Shown: one piece after another, positions 1-11,861 of the stretch
Numbering within the stretch: position 1 is the first letter of the stretch
Layout: each line of letters opens with the position of its first letter
DNA from: Myxocyprinus asiaticus
Lineage: Eukaryota > Chordata > Actinopteri > Cypriniformes > Catostomidae
Length of the DNA: 64,000 nucleotides
Assembly: GCF_019703515.2 (NCBI RefSeq)
Contig: NC_059372.1
Span: 24,023,931 to 24,087,930 of the forward strand
Direction: 5' to 3'
The notes under the pieces: model-generated
Told to the model about the DNA's origin: nothing
Seen by the model: the letters and a program-made list of their open reading frames with translations, nothing else
Database searches by the model: none
Translations under genes and position numbers: made by a program

Positions 1-1012
1 GTGCCAGCTTTACATGTCATACATTCTGTTTCCCACGGATCTCGACCTGGACGAAAGCATGGGAATTTTTTGTGCAAATCTTCTGTAAATTTGCACTTTC
101 GTTTGGGCATTGTTTCCACTCAGCTGTCATTTGCTGATACTGTCAAGCAACTGTTTGATGCCGAACACAGCAGCACTTCGCGCGTTCGCGGAGAGATTGA
201 CAGGCAGGAATTTGGCCAGTAGTTGCTGCAAGCCTCTTATAATCGACCAATTGGTGTGCGAGAAGGTGGGACTTACAAAGAGGGGTTAAAGCAATGCAAG
301 TATGCGCGCACACAATGAAGTATTAGACCAGATGCACGTCATAATGCAACTAAAGCCGAATCCCGGACATTTTCGCAAATTTAGAAATCCCGGCCGGACA
401 CTTTTTTAAGGTCCAAAAAAGAGGACATGTCCGGGAAAAAGAGGACGTATGGTCACCCTAAGTGGAACGGACTTCCAAAATGGCGGTGGGGATTCCCCGA
501 GGGGAAGCACTTAGGAGAGTTAGCATGTGGATGTTAAAAGTGAAGTGCAACGCAGCCCTAGTTGAAACCTTTCTACAAAAACAGCTGTATAGACCTTTTT
601 CCCACTCTGGGTTTTGGAACACAGAAGTAAACATTTGCAGGGTAAACTTCGACAGCAGTGAATGGGAGATCATAGCAATTATTATTTTCACTTACCCAAT
701 ATGCTCCAAAACCAAAAGAAAAAATCCACTATTACGTTTGAATGACTTTCCAGAAGAGGAAAAAAATAGAGATCGGTGGATTAAGACACTAAAATGGGTG
801 AAGATGCCAAATTGACTGTCAGTCTTTCAGCAGCTGTAATAGAAACCCCCTTGCAGCTGTAATAATTCATTTTTTTAAACTAATTCCAGGGTAATATAAC
901 ACAAAGCATAATGTCATAAATTTTCACTCAATGTTTAAAAAATGTATACAACATTTTGCGAGATTTACACTGCTAAATAAGATGGAAATGCATCATCACA
1001 GTCTGTGAAAAA
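1..1012. other. Leading stretch without a recognised gene; repeat-like
   Basis: No gene was recognised. Around 365-460 the sequence has the look of the terminal part of a dispersed repeat (paired 'gaggacatgtccggg'-type motifs ending in 'ggtcaccctaag'). A 117-codon plus-strand open frame at 462-815 has no convincing homology; its end faintly resembles the tail of a THAP domain (FPEEEKNRDRW) but lacks the zinc-binding residues. The last ~55 bp (959-1012) recur at 56782-56837, so a dispersed repeat abuts the DIRS element here. Confidence 0.35.
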
Positions 1013-1017
1013 GGTCT

Positions 1018-1114
1018 ATTGGCTGTGGTGTTTAAGCCCCGCCCTTTTAGGCGTGAAGATGACCAGTATAAAAAGGTGCTCAAACACCATTCCTCAGAAT
1101 TTTCTTCCTTCAAG
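1018..1114 (+). repeat. Left inverted terminal repeat of the DIRS-like element
   Basis: Read forward, this block matches the reverse complement of 7767-7863 for about 95 bp with scattered substitutions. It includes a TATA-like 'cagtataaaa' around 1061-1070, which may be the element's own promoter. Confidence 0.7.
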
Positions 1115-1341
1115 ACATCGATTCATCTCTCGTCTAGAAGTCTTCTACTACTTCGCCGTCGACATACACAAGTCAGCAGGCAGGATCTTTAAAGCAACAA
1201 GAAGACTCTCCGCACCCCTGCAGTGTTCTGCAAACATTTACTCCGCCTTGACGCTTCGCTGGTTAACGGGCCGCTTCAGCATCCTGATTCCCCGCAGCGC
1301 TTCAGCAAGAGTTTTGTATCCTTATAAGCTATGGTTGATAT

Positions 1342-1449
<108 letters not shown>

Positions 1450-1986
1450 CACTACTGGTCAAAAGTTTTTAAACACTTTTGACCGAAATGTTTCTCATGA
1501 TCTTAAAAATCTTTTGATCTGAAGGCATGTGCTTAAATGTTTGAATTTAGTTTTGTAGATAAAAATATAATTGTGCCACGATATTAATTTATTTCATTAT
1601 AAAACTAAAATTTAATTTAAAAAAAAAGTTTTTGAAATGGATGACTTGGACCAAATAATAACGAAAAGCAGCCAATAAGTGCCCAACATAGATGGGAACT
1701 CTTTCAATACTGTTTAAAAAGCATCCCAGGGTGATACCTCAAGAAGTTGGTTGAGAAAATGTCAAGAGTACATGTCTGCAAATTCTAGGCAAAGGGTGAC
1801 TACTTTGAAGATGCTAAAATATAACACAGTTTTGATTTATTTTGGATTTTGATTAGTCACAACATAATTCCCATAGTTCCATTTATGTTATTCCATAGTT
1901 TTGCTGACTTTACTATTATTCTAAAATGTAAAAAAAAAAAATATATAATAAAGAATGTGTAAGTGTTTCAAAACTTTTGACCGGTA

Positions 1987-1989
<3 letters not shown>
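1450..1989. mobile_element. Tc1/mariner-type non-autonomous element (540 bp)
   Basis: Ends are inverted repeats: 'cactactggtcaaaagttt' at the left and its reverse complement ('aaaacttttgaccggtagtg') at the right. TA target duplications lie at 1448-1449 and 1990-1991. The element sits inside what was one (TA)n array, now split into 1368-1447 and 1990-2058. No transposase is left. Confidence 0.75.

Positions 1990-2058
<69 letters not shown>
1990..2058. repeat. (TA)n microsatellite
   Basis: Pure TA run; the other half of the array at 1368-1447. Confidence 0.9.
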
Positions 2059-2060
<2 letters not shown>

Positions 2061-2399
2061 CTGAAAGAGATGCTTACGTGTTAGCGTCTTTTTAAAGATG
2101 TCATTCCATATGTGTTCCTTATGCAAGGGACACATCCAGTCGTCAGATATGAGAGCTACATTCATTGTCTGGGCCTCACTGTGAGGGCGTGAGTCCCAAG
2201 ATGCTTCGCTCACGAATCGCCCTCGTTCTGAGGGATGATTCAGCCTCCCACCCGCCTCTTCTGTGACTCCCGAGGGATCACACAAGGAGTCACGGCAGGG
2301 CCGCAAGGTCAAGCAGGATGAATCTGAGGTGGACCTTGTGCCGGCACACGCCCCGTGAGCCCCTCAATCTCCATATACTGCATCTATGCCAGTATAGTA

Positions 2400-3402
2400 T
2401 GTGCGTGACGAGCTTCGGCCCTCTGCAGGAGCGCATGACCTCATCACGTTCGGTGGTTCTGATGCTGGTGATGATGATGTTATGTCTCTCACTGCATCTG
2501 GAAAGTGGTCACTGGAGAACGTTGCTGCCCCTTCCACCAGCGAGGGCGAGGAGTGTGCACGCACCACTGACAAGGAGATGCTTTGCGTCCTTTTAAGGGC
2601 AATCGAAGAGCTCAGTCTCTAATGTCTCCTCCAGTGAAACCTGAAAAATCTCACCTTGATAAATGGTTCTTGCGGTCCGGATGCCGTCAAGTGAACGCGT
2701 TCCGCAGATCTGCCCCGTTCCTCCCGGAAGTTCATAACGAACTGACAAAATCCTGACACACATCCTATTCAGCTTGCTCGCACAGCGATTCCACTCTCCT
2801 CTAAAGTGGACCACGGGAAGACAAAGGTTATGCCCAACTACCCCCTGTGGAAGAGGTGTATCGGTACATCTCTGCCCAGCGAGAAGCAGGGCATGGAAAT
2901 CACACCCTGTTCATTCTTCCAAGTCATGTTGACTGACGTCCACACTGGCTGGAAAAGCATACTCAGCGGTGGGCCAAGCTGGTTCAGTTCTACACGTGAT
3001 GGTGGTGCTCCAAGTTTTCCAAGCTAAGGTCCTCAAGCAAATGGACGAGCAAGGCTACAATCCAGACACGTTCAAAGAGCTTAACGCTGCGAGCCACAAA
3101 AGTCACTGCACAGGCCATTGGCAAGTCAATGAGCAACTTGGTGGTTTTGGATTGTCACATCTGGCTGACCCTCACAGAAATGCGTGACGTGGAAAAAGCT
3201 GCTCTGTTTGATGCTCTGGTGTCTCCAGCCAGCCTTTTCGGCAGCTCTATGGATAGATTTGCTGAGCACTCTGTCACGACTCACAGGCTATGTGACATTT
3301 TCCCAAAACGGAGCAGTACTTCATCACAACCCCACACCTGCTGCCTCAGCACCACCAAATGTCACATGTGGCCTTTGGTCAGAGCACAGCGGATGAGCTA
3401 GA
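2400..3402 (+). pseudogene. DIRS gag-like remnant
   Basis: Plus-strand frames hold an acidic segment (DDDVMSL...PSTSEGEE...LLRAIEEL, about 2455-2620) and later a segment with KSMSNLVVLDCHIWLTLTEM and FDALVSPASLFG (about 3120-3250). Both resemble the gag protein that precedes RT in vertebrate DIRS elements. The reading is split over several frames with stops, so it cannot be translated as one protein. It is followed directly by the recombinase region. Confidence 0.6.
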
Positions 3403-4294
3403 ATTGGCTCATTCAGTTATGAACACCATTTTACAGGCTAGAGCACCATCCACAAGACGCCTTTACGCACTGAAATGGAATGTGTTCACTAACTGGTGCT
3501 TTTCTCATGGCAAAGATACAGTGAACTGCCCCATACCAGAAATTCTTACATTTCTTTAAGAGCAATTGGACGCAGGGCTCACTCCGTCAATGCTCAAAGT
3601 ATATGTGGCGACTATATCTGCATATCACGCACCTGAAGCCAGCACCTCTATAGGCAAACATGTTTTAATCATAAAATTCCTTAAGGGGGCGGGGCGGCCA
3701 AATCCTCCTCGCCTGGCTACAGTCCCGACTTGGGACCTAATTTTAGTCCTAAAAGCGCTCGCGGGGCCTCCCTTTGAGCCTCTGGACTATGTTGAATTGC
3801 TTGTGCTTTCTCTTTAGTCCACATTACTGCTGTCTTTGGCCTCAGTAAAACAGATAGGTGATTTGCAAGCACTGTCAGTTGACAATTCATATCTGGAGTT
3901 TGGTCCGGGTCTTTCAAAAACCACTGTCAAACCCAGAAAAGACTATTTCCCTAAGGTTCTAACCACACCCTTCAGAGCACAGGTGGTTCACCTTCAAGCT
4001 TTTTTTCCTATTCCATTTAATCCTCCTTGCATTTGTTATGCCCTTTGCGAGCGCTACACACATATGTTGAGCACACCCGCCAATTCAGACTGTCTGACCA
4101 TCTCTTTGTGTGCTATGGAGGATGCACGAAAGGAATGTCCGTCTCCAAGCAAAGACTTTCTCACTGGATCGTTGAAGTGATCACCCTGGCATACGAGTCG
4201 CAGGGTGCAAATTGCCTAATTGATGCTAAAGTACACTCAACTAGGGGCGTGGCCTCTTCATGGTCATGGACAAATGGTGTGTCCTTACAAGATA

Positions 4295-5540
4295 CACTAT
4301 ATTGCCAAAAGTATTCGCTCATCTGCCTTTAGACGCATATGAACTTAAGTGACATCCCATTCTTAATCCATAGGTTTTAATATGACGTCGGCCCACCCTT
4401 TGCAGCTATAACAGTTTCAACTCTTCTGGGAAGGCTTTCCACAAGGTTTAGGAGTGTGTTTATGGGATTTTTGACCATTCTTCCAGAAGCGCATTTGTGA
4501 GGTCAGACACTGATGTTGGACGAGAAGGCCTGGCTCGCAGTCTTCGCTCTAATTCATCCAAAAGGTGCTCTATCGGGTTGAGGTCAGGACTCTGTGCAGG
4601 CCAGTCAGGTTCTTCCACACCAAACTCGCTCATCCATGTCTTTATGGACCTTGCTTTGTGCACTGGTGCGCAGTCATGTTGGAACAGGAAGGGGCCATCC
4701 CCAAACTGTTCCCACAAAGTTGGGAGCATGGAATTGTCCAAAATCTCTTGGTATGCTGAAGCATTCAGAGTTCCTTTCACTGGAACTAAGGGGCCAAGCC
4801 CAGCTCCTGTAAAACAACCCCACACCATAATCCCCCTCCACCAAACTTCACAGTTGGCACAATGCAGTCAGACAAGTACCGTTCTCCTGGCAACCGCCAA
4901 ACCCAGACTCGTCCATCAGATTGCCAGATGGAGAAGCGTGATTCGTCACTCCAGAGAACGCGTCTCCACTGCTCTAGAGTCCAGTGGCGGTGTGCTTTAC
5001 ACCACTGCATCCGACGCTTTGCATTGCACTTGGTGATGTATGGCTTGGATGCAGCTGCTCGGCCATGGAAACCCATTCCATGAAGCTCTCTACGCACTGT
5101 TCTTGAGCTAATCTGAAGGCCACATGAACTTTGGAGGTCTGTAGCGATTGACTCTGCAGAAAGTTGGCGACCTCTGCGCACTATGCGCCTCAGCATCCGC
5201 TGACCCCGCTCTGTCATTTTACGTGGCCTACCACTTCGTGGCTGAGTTGCTGTCATTCCCAATCGCTTCCACTTTGTTATAATACCACTGACAGTTGACT
5301 GTGGAATATTTAGTAGCGAGGAAATTTCACGACTGGACTTGTTGCACAGGTGGCATCCTATCACAGTACCATGCTGGAATTCACTGAGCTCCTGAGAGCG
5401 GCTCATTCTTTCACAAATGTTTGTAGAAGCAGTCTGCATGCCTAGGTGCTTCATTTTATACACCTGTGGCCATGGAAGTGATTGGAACACCTGAATTCAA
5501 TTATTTGGATGGGTGAGCGAATACTTTTGGCAATATAGTG
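4295..5540 (-). mobile_element. Tc1-like transposon, full length, nested in the DIRS element
   Basis: Terminal inverted repeats 'cactatattgccaaaagtat' at the left and its reverse complement at the right, with TA duplications at 4293-4294 and 5541-5542. Removing the element plus one TA restores the host recombinase frame across the junction (codons Gln-Asp-Ile-Cys), which proves the order of insertion. It carries one minus-strand transposase with a single frameshift. Confidence 0.85.
4460..5406 (-). pseudogene. Tc1-like DD34E transposase, one frameshift
   Basis: Cut-and-paste transposase of the surrounding element. From the ATG at 5406 (MSRSQELSEF) the protein shows paired helix-turn-helix regions, the GRPRK linker (RSGRPRKMTE), the first catalytic Asp in WSDESRF, the second in [11 protein letters not shown] and the Glu in LNPIEHL. 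34 residues lie between the second Asp and the Glu, as in Tc1 family DD34E enzymes. A missing base near 4829 shifts the frame just before VWGCF. With that base the protein would be about 315 aa. All three catalytic residues survive, so this is a recently inactivated copy. Confidence 0.8.
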
Positions 5541-5837
5541 TATATGTCTTGCAGCAGAATGGTCTTCTAAAAACACATTCGTAAGGTTTTAAAACCTAGA
5601 CGTAACATCTCTCTCCTAGCAAGTCATCTCTGTCTAGAGCGCTTGCTATTTCTTTGGCCAAACATATAATTATGTCCCTCTTTTTAAGTACGGGCTCCCT
5701 GTCTTTTTACACAACTGCCTGCATTCAGAGCTTTGTATTTCCCAAAAGTCACAGGCACTTTCATTACAAATAATCTTCCTTCCCTACTGGGTTCGTGAAG
5801 GGGTTAATTCATACTATGTGACCATAGTTAATATATA

Positions 5838-7453
5838 CAGTTGTGCTCAAAAGTTTGCATACCCTTGGAGAATTGGTAATATATGTACCATTTTTAAAGA
5901 AAACATGAGTGAGCAGGCAAAACACATTTCTTTTATTTCTTATGGGATTCATGTTCAACTGTAGGTTATAACAGAATGGCACAATCATAAAACAAAACAT
6001 GGCAACAAAGAAAAAAATGAAATGACCCCTGTTCAAAAGTCTGCATACCCTTTGTTCTTAATACTGTGTATTGCCCCCTTTAGCATCAATGACAGTGTGC
6101 AGTCTTTTGTTATAGTTGTCTATGAGGCCCCAAATTCTTGCAGGTGGTATAGCTGCCCATTTGTCTTGGCAAAATGCCTCCAGGTCATGCAAAGTCTTTG
6201 GTCGTCTTGCATGAACCGCACGTTTGAGATCTCCCCAGAGTGGCTCGATGATATTAAGGTCAGGAGACTGTGATGGCCACTCCAGAACCTTCAACTTTTT
6301 CTACTGTAACCACTGGAGGGTCAACTTGGCATTGTGCTTAAGGTCATTGTCGTGCTGGAACGTCCAAGAGCGTACCATGCACAGCTTTCATGCAGAGGAA
6401 TGCAAATTGTCTGCCAGTATTTTCTGATAACATGCTGCATTCATCTTGCCATCAGTTTTCACAAGATTCCCCGTGCCTTCAGAGCTCCCACACCCCCAAT
6501 ACATCAGTGAGCCACCACCATGCTTCACAGTGGGGAAGGTATTCTTTTCACTATAGGCCTTGTTGACCCCTCTCCAAACATAGCACTTATGGTTGTGACC
6601 ATAAAGCTCTATTTTGGTCTCTTCACTCCAAATTACAGTGTGCCAGAAGCTGTGAGGCATGTCAAGGTGTTGTCGGGCATATTGTAACCGGGCTTTTTTT
6701 GTGGGATTGGCTTCTTTCTGGCAACTCGACCATGCAGCTCATTTTTGTTCAAGTATATTGTGCTCCTTGAAACAACCACACCGTCTTTTTCCAGAGCAGC
6801 CTGTATTTCTCCTGAAGTTACCTGTGGGCTTTTCTTTGTATCCCGAACAATTCTTCTGGCAGTTGTGGCTGAAATCTTTCTTGGTCTACCTGACCTTGGC
6901 TTGGTATCAAGAGATCCCCAAATTTTCCACTTATTTATAAGTGATTGAACAGTACTGACTGGCATTTTCAAGGCTTTGGATATCTTTTTGTATCCTTTTC
7001 CATTTTATAAAGTTCCATTACCTTGTTACGCAGGTCTTTTGACAGTTCTTTTCTGCTCCCCATGGCTCAGTATCTACCCTGCTCAGTGCATTCACGTGAG
7101 AGCTAACAAACTCATTGACTATTTATACACAGACACTAATTGAAATTTAAAAAGCCACAGGTGTGGGAAATTAACCTTTAATTGCAATTTAAACCTGTGT
7201 GTGTCACCTTGTGTGTCTGTAACAAGGCCAAACATTCAAGGTTATGTAAACTTTTGATCAGGGCCATTTGGGTGATTTCTGTTATCATTATGATTTAAAA
7301 AGGAGCCAGACAACTATGTGATAATAAATGGCTTCATATGATCACTATCCTTAAATAAAAGTCAGTTTTTTTTGCATGATCAGTCATATTTTCAAAATCA
7401 ATGCCAAAATTTCACAATTTTTGAAAGGGTATGCAAACCTTTGAGCACAACTG
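5838..7453 (-). mobile_element. Second Tc1-like transposon, nested in the DIRS element
   Basis: Terminal repeats: 'cagttgtgctcaaaagtttg' at the left and its reverse complement, near-perfect, at the right. A TA flanks the left end (5836-5837); the right flank reads CA, one substitution from the expected TA. This family has different ends and a more decayed transposase than the copy at 4295-5540. Confidence 0.8.
6058..7063 (-). pseudogene. Tc1-like transposase, several frameshifts
   Basis: Starts at ATG 7063 (MGSRKELSKD). Frame shifts near 7000 lead to STVQSLINKWK and the linker RSGRPRKISA. Catalytic region: the first Asp is replaced (WSEETKIEL), the second Asp is present in a TFQHDND box around 6340-6365, followed by a TAG stop, and the final PDLNIIEPLW box carries the Glu. 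Four separate open pieces are needed to cover it, so it is inactive. Confidence 0.75.
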
Positions 7454-7652
7454 CATTTTCTGAGTGTTCCCCTCCTGGCTCACAATGAGGGTCATTCACT
7501 TGCGGCATAATCATGTCGGTCGCTGTCCCGCGGGACTGTGGCATCATGTTTCCTCTCTGGGAAGGTTATGTTGTGTAGTGCGGTATGATGGGAATCTGTT
7601 ACCCATAGCATCAGCTTAGTGACACAATGTCAAATGTACTGAATCGTAAGGG

Positions 7653-7970
7653 AACGTCTCATTTACATATGTAACCTCGAGTTCCCTGAGATGAAGGGAA
7701 CGAGACATTGTGTAAGCTGGCAGCACTATGGACTCTTTTGATGTACGAGCGATGCGCTCTTTGTCCCTCAGTCAGAAAATTCGGAGGAATTGTGTTTGCA
7801 TGCCCGCTTTTATATCGGTCAGCTTCACGCATTAAAGGGTGGGGCTTAAACACCATAGCCAATACTGGCATTGTTGTAGAAAGGTTTCAACTAGGTCATG
7901 TAGAAGGACACTCCCGTAGCATCCCTTCATCTCAGGGAACCAAGGTTACATACGTAAACGAGATGTTATT
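7653..7970. repeat. Palindromic 3' region of the DIRS-like element
   Basis: About 45 bp at 7653-7700 (around 'gttccctgagatgaaggga') recur inverted at 7922-7970 ('cccttcatctcaggga'), separated by about 220 bp that include the right terminal repeat. This is the kind of complementary region DIRS elements carry next to a terminal repeat. Confidence 0.55.
7767..7863 (-). repeat. Right inverted terminal repeat of the DIRS-like element
   Basis: Inverted counterpart of 1018-1114. The 22 bp at 7874-7895, just outside it, also match 557-578 exactly in inverted orientation, so the left repeat may once have extended further and been split. Confidence 0.65.
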
Positions 7971-8195
7971 TATTTATATGAATTTCTATAGTTATTTAGT
8001 TATGTAAAACACATATAAAATATGTATTGTTTTCACTGATATGAAAAGTCACACACTTGTACATATTATGTAACATACAGTACATTTAAAAATACTTAAA
8101 AAATGACCGATATCACAGATTTATATAATTTAAGTATTTTGAAATGAATTTTGAATAATATTTACAAGTGAATCAAAGTGGAATTTGAATATATA

Positions 8196-9721
8196 CAGGT
8201 GCATCTCAGTAAATTAGAATGTCGTGGAAAATAAATTCAATGCACACAGACTGAAGTAGTTTAAGTCTTTGGTTCTTTTAATTGTGATGATTTTGGCTCA
8301 CATTTAACAAAAACCCACCAATTCATCTAAAAAAATTAGAATACATCATAAGACCAATAAAAAAAAACATTTTTAGTGAATTGTTGGCCTTCTGGAAAGT
8401 ATGTTCATTTACTGTATATGTACTCAACACTCGGTAGGGGCTCCTTTTGCTTTAATTACTGCCTCAATTCGGCGTGGCATGGAGGTGATCAGTTTATGGC
8501 ACTGCTGAGGTGGTATGGAAGCCCAGGTTTCTTTGACAGTGGCCTTCAGCTCATCAGCATTTTTTGGTCTCTTGTTTCTCATTTTTCTCTTGACAATACC
8601 CCATAGATTCTCTATGGGGTCCAGGTCTGGTGAGTTTGCTGGCCAGTCAAGCACACCAACACCATGGTCATTTAACCAACTTTTGGTGCTTTTGGCAGTG
8701 TGGGCAGGTGCCAAAACCTGCTGGAAAATAAAAGCAGCATCTTTAAAAAGCTGGTCAGCAGAAGGAAGCATGAAGTGCTCCAAAATTTCTTGGTAAACGG
8801 GTGCAGTGACTGTGGTTTTCAAAAAACACAATGGACCAACACCAGCAGATGACATTGCACCCCAAATCATCACAGACTGTGGACACTTAACACTGGACTT
8901 CAAGCAACTTGGGCTATGAGCTTCTCCACCCTTCCTCCAGACTCTAGGACCTTGGTTTCCAAATGAAAACTTGCTCTCATCTGAAAAGAGGACTTTGGAC
9001 CACTGGGCAACAGTCCAGTTCTTCTTCTCCTTATCCCAGGTAAGACGCCTCTGACATTGTCTGTGGTTCAGGAGTGGCTTAACAAGAGGAATACGGCAAC
9101 TGTAGCCAAATTCCTTGACACGTCTGTGTGTGGTGGCTCTTGATGCCTTGACCCCAGCCTCAGTCCATTCCTTGTGAAGTTCACCCAAATTTTTGAATTG
9201 ATTTTGCTTGACAATTCTCATAAGGCTGCAGTTCTCTCGGTTGGTTGTGCATCTTTTTCTTCAACACTTTTTCCTTCCACTCAACTTTCTGTTAACATGC
9301 TTGGATACAGCACTCTGTGAACAGCCAGCTTCTTTGACAATGAATGTTTGTGGCTTACCCTCCTTGTGAAGGGTGTCAATGATTGTCTTCTGGACAACTG
9401 TCAGATCAGCAGTCTTCCCCATGATTGTGTAGCCTAGTGAACCAAACTAAGAGACCATTTTGAAGGCTCAGGAAACCTTTGCAGGTGTTTTGAGTTGATT
9501 AGCTGATTGGCATGTCACCATATTCTAATTTTTTGAGATAGTGAATTGGTGGGTTTTTGTTAAATGTGAGCCAAAATCATCACAATTAAAAGAACCAAAG
9601 ACTTAAACTACTTCAGTCTGTGTGCACTGAATTTATTTAATACACGAGTTTCACAATTTGAGTTGAATTACTGAAATAAATGAACTTTTCCACAACATTC
9701 TAATTTATTGAGATGCACCTG
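8196..9721 (-). mobile_element. Third Tc1-like transposon, nearly intact
   Basis: Inverted ends 'caggtgcatctcagtaaatt' at the left and its reverse complement with one mismatch at the right. TA duplications at 8194-8195 and 9722-9723. Longer inverted stretches lie inside each end (8265-8345 against 9535-9640), consistent with a Tc1 family whose ends carry internal repeats. One transposase gene on the minus strand. Confidence 0.85.
8424..9422 (-). pseudogene. Tc1-like transposase, one stop and a lost catalytic Asp
   Basis: From ATG 9422 (MGKTADLTVVQKTI) the frame runs to the stop at 8424, 332 codons long, with one internal TGA at 9261-9263. Downstream of it 265 codons are open. Motifs: first Asp in LFSDESKFSF, an MIWGAMS box, and the Glu in DPIENLW. 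The second Asp is replaced by Val (FQQVLAPAH; codon 8715-8717) where FQQD is expected. There are two independent inactivating point changes but no indels, so the copy is young. Confidence 0.8.
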
Positions 9722-9768
9722 TAGTACATAGCCTTTATACATATTTATACAGTATATACATACTTACA

Positions 9769-9770
<2 letters not shown>

Positions 9771-9831
<61 letters not shown>
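9771..9831. repeat. (TA)n microsatellite
   Basis: Pure TA run at the centre of the foldback element. Confidence 0.9.
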
Positions 9832-9832
<1 letters not shown>

Positions 9833-10040
9833 TGTATATGCTATGTATATATTCAAATTCCACTTTGATTTGGAAAAATATATGTTAATTATAAAAACAG
9901 TCATTTTTGTAGTATTCTGAAAAACGTATGTTGCATATATGTACAAGTATGTGAGTTTTATCATTAGTGAAAACCATAAAAGAACATACATATTTTATAT
10001 TTGTTTCACATATATTGCTATACAGTATATCAGATTTGTG

Positions 10041-11859
10041 TATGGGTTTACACAAATCTTCCATTGATCTTGCATGTATATACTATAAGCATAAAACTAT
10101 TCACTTGTCGTAATGTGAGCAATGTGACCTTGAACTTCCAGAATTCCCATGCTTTAAACACCTGACCAAGCAGGGACCACATTATTTTCGAAATGCTCTT
10201 GCAGAATGTTGTTGTTGAATGCTCTCCATTGTGCTTAAGCACATACAGTGTGTGGCACCCTGCTGTGGAAAGGATTGGTTTATAGTGTAGTCTTCCACAC
10301 TTTGTGTTTCTGCCTCTCTGAAAGGATGCTTCAGCCAGTCCCAGTCAGAGGATTCATTCAACAGTGAGCCCTGAATGGTCTACTTAACCTTCTGCTGTCC
10401 TGTCATAGATGAAATCTCACAAAACAACATAATTTCATTTTACATTAAACCTTTTTTCATGGTAACAATGTGTATTTTTAGCCATGTACAGTCACTCACT
10501 GCATTTAATAACATTGTTATTAATGTTATTGATAGGGCACTGGAATAACTGTCACAATCCTGTTTTGCATTTTAATAGATGTTATGTGAAAACGTGCATA
10601 TAACGTTTGAAAACGTCCAAACGTTTGCATTTGGTAAAATAACATGTAGAGGGGGAAATGAACCAGATTTAGATCTTCTCTATATAAATATTCACCTAGT
10701 ACCCTTGTCATTTACAGTCAGTAGTCATTCAAACTGAATTGGATTGCAAAGAAAATATAATTTAGTCAAAATACAATTTTTTTAGATTGGGGGTTGCATA
10801 GGCATTTTTCTTGGGTTTTGATTTGCAGATTACATTTCAGTGACCGTGTTACCACTTGCTGTAATGCAAGCAGGTTTTTACATGTTTTGCATATGTAAGT
10901 GCAACATTGTCCAACAAAGAATGGAAGCTGGGAAAGTGATAAATGCTGTGGCATCATAATGCTGGAGAAACAAAAAAATGCAGGCTGAAGTTTAACTGTT
11001 TTGTGTTATGGTGTAATATTCACAGCTGGCTGTTTTCTCCTCTCATTATGATAAAGGTATCAAGAGGCTCACTCCAAGATATAATGTGGGAAATGGATGG
11101 CTTTTTATCTTTGTGACATGACAGGCTGAGTGAACAAAAATAAAATGGGGGAAGAAAGAATGCTTGACCGAGTGTCTTGATTGGAGGAGAAGGAGCATGC
11201 AGGGATTGATTTCTGGAGAGGGTGGGATGTCTGTAATCAGAGAGACAAACCCAAACGTACAAGTGCGGTTAAGAGACAGGTTCTGCATTAGAAAAGGAAA
11301 CAGCACACCTCCCCTTTCCTTTGTAATGTGAAATATCCATGCTCAGCGGCTGCTCTTGATACAGAATACCATACCTCTATCATTCCTGCCAGCACTAGAC
11401 AGATGGCCTGAATCTCATTTCCACTGCTGTTGCTACCTTGTCTTGGCAGCTTATCTGAAACTCTTCTATTAAAAATCCCTTACATAATTTGTGTCAAAGT
11501 ATAATGTACATTACAGGTTTTATGGCAACTTTATTCTAGCAAACATCCTTATCCCTTGTTTTTTCAATCAAAAGACCTGATGACACTGAAAGAAGGCATT
11601 TGTTGGTGTGTTGTGGGTGCTTTGAGCAATGAAATGTAATGAGGATCTGGATTACAGGAGACAATAAAGCAGTGTGATTTGATTGTTATCATATTGTGGG
11701 TGGATTCTTGCTCCCTGTGGAACAGTGATGACACATGAGCACAAGAGGGAAATACATATTCAAGCACACAAACTATGCAGATGAGAATTATTCAATTAAA
11801 ATACAGTAATCACATAAACTGATAAGCCCTAATAATTATATCACATTCAAATCCAAAGC
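10041..11859. other. Intergenic, no recognised feature
   Basis: Short open frames only, none with recognisable domains or codon structure. A piggyBac-like end motif ('ttaaccttctgctgtcc', about 10385) has no visible partner. Confidence 0.5.
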
Positions 11860-11861
11860 TA

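Larger units (their letters stand above)
3380..5700 (+). pseudogene. DIRS tyrosine recombinase, inactivated and split by a Tc1 insertion
   Basis: Recognisable segments: ARAPSTRRLYALKWNVF (about 3440-3490), LDAGLTPSMLKVYVATISAY (about 3567-3627), LASVKQIGDLQALSV, and a HSTRG box (about 4230) matching the H-x-x-R catalytic motif. After the Tc1 insertion at 4295-5540 the frame resumes with an AAEWSS...FVRF segment. Inactivating changes: the first catalytic arginine position reads Gln (KQIGDL where K-R-[VI]-G is usual), and the codon at the expected catalytic tyrosine after FVRF is TAA (5590-5592). Several other stops and shifts are present. The family assignment rests on motif recall, not a search. 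Confidence 0.65.
7985..10040. repeat. Foldback element with about 200-bp inverted arms, split by a Tc1 copy
   Basis: The segment about 7990-8193 and the reverse complement of about 9847-10035 align along their length. Shared pieces include 'aatcaaagtggaatttgaat' immediately beside the Tc1 insertion, 'cacttgtacatat' and 'atataaaatatgta'. The centre is a (TA)n tract flanked by 'acagtatata'/'tatatactgt'. The Tc1 transposon 8196-9721 lies inside. No protein is coded by the arms, so this looks like a non-autonomous foldback or MITE. Confidence 0.65.

Noticed and set aside
1..222. 73-codon open frame at the window start
   Set aside because: No domain recognised; the frame is open at the window edge and codon use looks random.
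462..815. 117-codon open frame, possible THAP domain protein
   Set aside because: Only the FPEEEKNRDRW-like piece resembles THAP; the zinc ligands and flanking exons are missing and the region is repeat-rich.
4497..5083. 179-codon and smaller plus-strand frames over the Tc1 element
   Set aside because: Antisense shadows of the transposase on the minus strand.
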